Below, one piece after another: positions 62,106 through 64,000 of a DNA stretch of 64,000 bases. The DNA is from Actinacidiphila sp. DG2A-62 (GTDB lineage: Bacteria; Actinomycetota; Actinomycetes; Streptomycetales; Streptomycetaceae). A program made the translations under genes and the position numbers. Every line of letters begins with the position of its first letter. Position 1 is the stretch's first letter. Under the pieces are notes generated by a model. It had not been told where the DNA came from, did no database searches, and saw only the letters and a list, made by a program, of their open reading frames with translations. The stretch is from NCBI RefSeq assembly GCF_035825295.1, contig NZ_JAYMGI010000002.1:7268001-7332000 (forward strand), given 5' to 3'.

Positions 62106-63740
62106 TCAGCGCTCGCTGACCCGCCCGCCGGCGACCTCCAGCCGCCGGGTGGTGTGCACCGCCTCCAGCATCCGGCGGTCGTGGGTGACCAGCAGCAGCG
62201 TGCCGTCGTACGAGGCGAGCGCCGACTCCAACTGCTCGATGGCGGGCAGGTCCAGGTGGTTGGTCGGCTCGTCGAGCACCAGCAGGTTGACGCCCCTGGC
62301 CTGGAGCAGCGCGAGCGCGGCACGGGTCCGCTCGCCCGGCGACAGCGTCGCCGCCGGCCGCTTCACGTGGTCGGCCTTGAGCCCGAACTTCGCCAGCAGG
62401 GTGCGGATCTCGGCCGGCTCCAGGTCGGGCGCCGGCGCCCGGAAGGCGTCGAGCAGCGTGTCCTCACCGCGGAACAGGGCGCGGGCCTGGTCGACCTCGC
62501 CGACCCGCACGCCGGGGCCGAGCGCGGCGCTGCCCTCGTCGGGTGCGATCCGGCCGAGCAGCGCGGCCAGCAGGGTGGACTTGCCCGAGCCGTTGGCCCC
62601 GGTGATCGCCACCCGGTCCGCCCAGTCGATCTGCAAGTCCACCGGGCCCAGGGTGAAGTCGCCGCGGCGGACCACCGCGCCGCCCAGGGTGGCCACCACC
62701 GCGCCCGAGCGCGGCGCCGCGGCGATGCGCATCCGCAGCTCCCACTCCTTGCGGGGCTCCTCGACCACGTCGAGCCGCTCGATCAACCGGTCGGTCTGCC
62801 GTGCCTTGGCGGCCTGCTTCTCGCTGCCCTCGGCGCGGGCGCGGCGCGCCACCTTGTCGTTGTCCGGCGCCTTGCGCAGCGCGTTGCGGGTGCCCTTGTC
62901 CATCCAGGCGCGCTGCCTGCGGGCGCGCTCCTCCAGGCCCGCCTTGGTCTCGGCGTACTCCTCGTACTCCGCGCGCGCGTGCCGGCGGGCGGTGGCGCGC
63001 TCCTCCAGGTACGCCTCGTATCCGCCGCCGTAGGAGGCCACGGTCTGCTGGGCGAGGTCGAGCTCGACGACGCCGGTGACCGTGCGGGCCAGGAACTCGC
63101 GGTCGTGGCTGACCAGGACGGTGCCCGAGCGCAGCTCCGAGACGAACTTCTCCAGCCGCTCCAGGCCGTCCAGGTCCAGGTCGTTGGTCGGCTCGTCCAG
63201 CAGGAAGACGTCGTAGCGGCTGAGCAGCAGGGAGGCCAGGCCCGCGCGGGCGGCCTGCCCGCCGGACAGCGACCGCATCTGCTGGTCCAGGCCGACCCCC
63301 AGGCCCAGCGCGGCGGCGGCCTCCTCGGCGCGCTCGTCCAGGTCCGCGCCGCCCAGGGCGAGCCAGCGCTCCAGGCCGGCGGCGTACGCGTCGTCCGCGC
63401 CGGGCGCGCCCTCCACCAGCGCCTGCGTGGCCGCGTCCAGGGCGGCCTGCGCGGCGCTCACCCCGGTCCGCCGGGCTAGGAACTCCCGTACGCTCTCCGC
63501 GCGCCGGTCCGGCTCCTGCGGCAGGTGCCCGACGGTGGCGGTCGCCGGGCTGAGCCGCAGCGTGCCCTCCTCGGGCTCGCCGAGCCCGGCCAGCAGCCGC
63601 AGCAGTGTGGACTTGCCCGCGCCGTTCACACCCACCAGGCCGATCACGTCCCCGGGGGCGACCACCAGGTCGAGCCCGGAGAACAGCACGCGGTCGCCGT
63701 GGCCTGCGGCGAGGTTCTTCGCAACGAGGGTCGCACTCAT
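62106..63740 (-). CDS. ABC-F family ATPase (second)
   Basis: 544 residues from ATG 63740. First ABC domain: GVNGAGKSTLLRLLAG, SLSGGQAARAGLASL, FLLDEPTNDLDL; charged linker; second: GANGSGKSTLLAALLG, TLSPGERTRAALAL (unusual P in the signature) and LLVLDEPTNHLDL. Without membrane domains it belongs to the ribosome-acting ABC-F group. Which subfamily is not readable. The gene upstream lies outside the window. Confidence 0.92.
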   Translation of the reverse strand: MSATLVAKNLAAGHGDRVLFSGLDLVVAPGDVIGLVGVNGAGKSTLLRLLAGLGEPEEGTLRLSPATATVGHLPQEPDRRAESVREFLARRTGVSAAQAALDAATQALVEGAPGADDAYAAGLERWLALGGADLDERAEEAAAALGLGVGLDQQMRSLSGGQAARAGLASLLLSRYDVFLLDEPTNDLDLDGLERLEKFVSELRSGTVLVSHDREFLARTVTGVVELDLAQQTVASYGGGYEAYLEERATARRHARAEYEEYAETKAGLEERARRQRAWMDKGTRNALRKAPDNDKVARRARAEGSEKQAAKARQTDRLIERLDVVEEPRKEWELRMRIAAAPRSGAVVATLGGAVVRRGDFTLGPVDLQIDWADRVAITGANGSGKSTLLAALLGRIAPDEGSAALGPGVRVGEVDQARALFRGEDTLLDAFRAPAPDLEPAEIRTLLAKFGLKADHVKRPAATLSPGERTRAALALLQARGVNLLVLDEPTNHLDLPAIEQLESALASYDGTLLLVTHDRRMLEAVHTTRRLEVAGGRVSER

Positions 63741-63900
63741 CAGGCTGTGCATCCTAGCCGCCGCGGGTGCGGCCCCACCTCCCGGTTCGCCGCCGGCGGC
63801 GGTGTGCGGCCTGCCGGCGGCGGGCGGTGTGCGGGGCGGCGCGCGTGTCCGTCGTACGGGCCCGGCCGGCTCCGGACCGGCTCCGGACCGGCCCTCCACG

Positions 63901-63970
63901 GCCTCCCACCGGCCTCCGGCCTCCCACCGGCCTCCGGCCTCCCACCGGCCTCCGGCCTCCCACCGGCCCC
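63901..63970. repeat. 18-bp tandem repeat x3.9
   Basis: GCCTCCCACCGGCCTCCG repeats in perfect tandem three times with most of a fourth copy, near the window end, upstream of the ABC-F gene. Confidence 0.95.
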
Positions 63971-64000
63971 GGACCGACGCTCGGAACGGTCCTCAGACCG

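Overview
This window is chromosomal DNA from a very high-G+C actinobacterium, most probably a member of the Streptomycetaceae. The reasons are strong G/C preference at third codon positions, many GTG and TTG starts with GGAGG-type ribosome sites, GTGA/ATGA start-stop overlaps, and families typical of Streptomyces (a DUF6343-like membrane protein, SseB-like protein, TIGR03083/03084 proteins, a holin-labelled phosphodiesterase and an HSP90 paralogue next to a TPR protein). I see no prophage, insertion sequence, CRISPR array, PKS/NRPS genes or replication origin. It reads as core or accessory chromosome rather than an island.

Layout. 1-8.4 kb: end of a Mut7-C RNase-like gene; an HSP90 paralogue translationally coupled to a large TPR protein; an uncharacterised gene; an ArsR-SRPBCC pair. 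8.4-15.9 kb: thaumatin-like secreted protein, remnant of an alpha/beta hydrolase, L,D-transpeptidase, PI-PLC-type phospholipase with a 30-codon upstream ORF, a crotonase, a LysR regulator and allantoicase. 15.9-24.2 kb: ankyrin protein, lipoprotein and TIGR03083-like protein in one transcription unit; DUF5107/TPR protein; PanE-like reductase; SseB; PAP2-diacylglycerol kinase fusion. 24.3-34.4 kb: HAD phosphatase, a 0.8-kb repeat-rich gap, an aminotransferase-fold protein with no lysine, two metallo-beta-lactamase-fold proteins, DedA, a membrane phosphodiesterase, a Clp-N/HTH protein with an unusual promoter, and a methyltransferase. 34.4-47.6 kb: acyl-CoA synthetase, a LysR/SBF-transporter pair, FdhD, chorismate mutase, tRNA-Leu(GAG), an MFS/TetR pair, a pseudouridine-catabolism pair, ABC-F, initiator tRNA. 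47.6-64 kb: DUF6343, GNAT, a six-gene acyl-CoA carboxylase/dehydrogenase operon ending in its own TetR, a DMT transporter, TrmB, an S53 protease, a lipoprotein and a second ABC-F.

Two window-wide patterns stand out. First, seven genes carry or appear to carry single-base frame breaks, six of them explained by one missing base in a 3-4 base G/C run (near 1904, 14742, 17454, 43989, 52666 and 54031) and one by an extra T at 48846. This looks like sequence error more than gene decay, and I give restored coordinates for those genes. Second, many intergenic gaps, and several loops inside conserved enzymes, hold short degenerate tandem repeats, each array with its own unit (8, 14, 15, 18, 22 or 30 bp). 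That suggests active microsatellite-like expansion in this lineage.

The best regulatory reads are: a TTGACG-N17-TAACGT promoter over which two identical-arm palindromes lie and whose predicted start site is the A of the Clp-N ATG (a probable leaderless, self-controlled gene); paired imperfect palindromes between an MFS gene and its TetR; a 24-bp palindrome ahead of the acyl-CoA operon; and an MFS coding frame that runs through a terminator into an antisense tRNA before reaching a stop. All functional statements come from reading motifs and context; no search was run.
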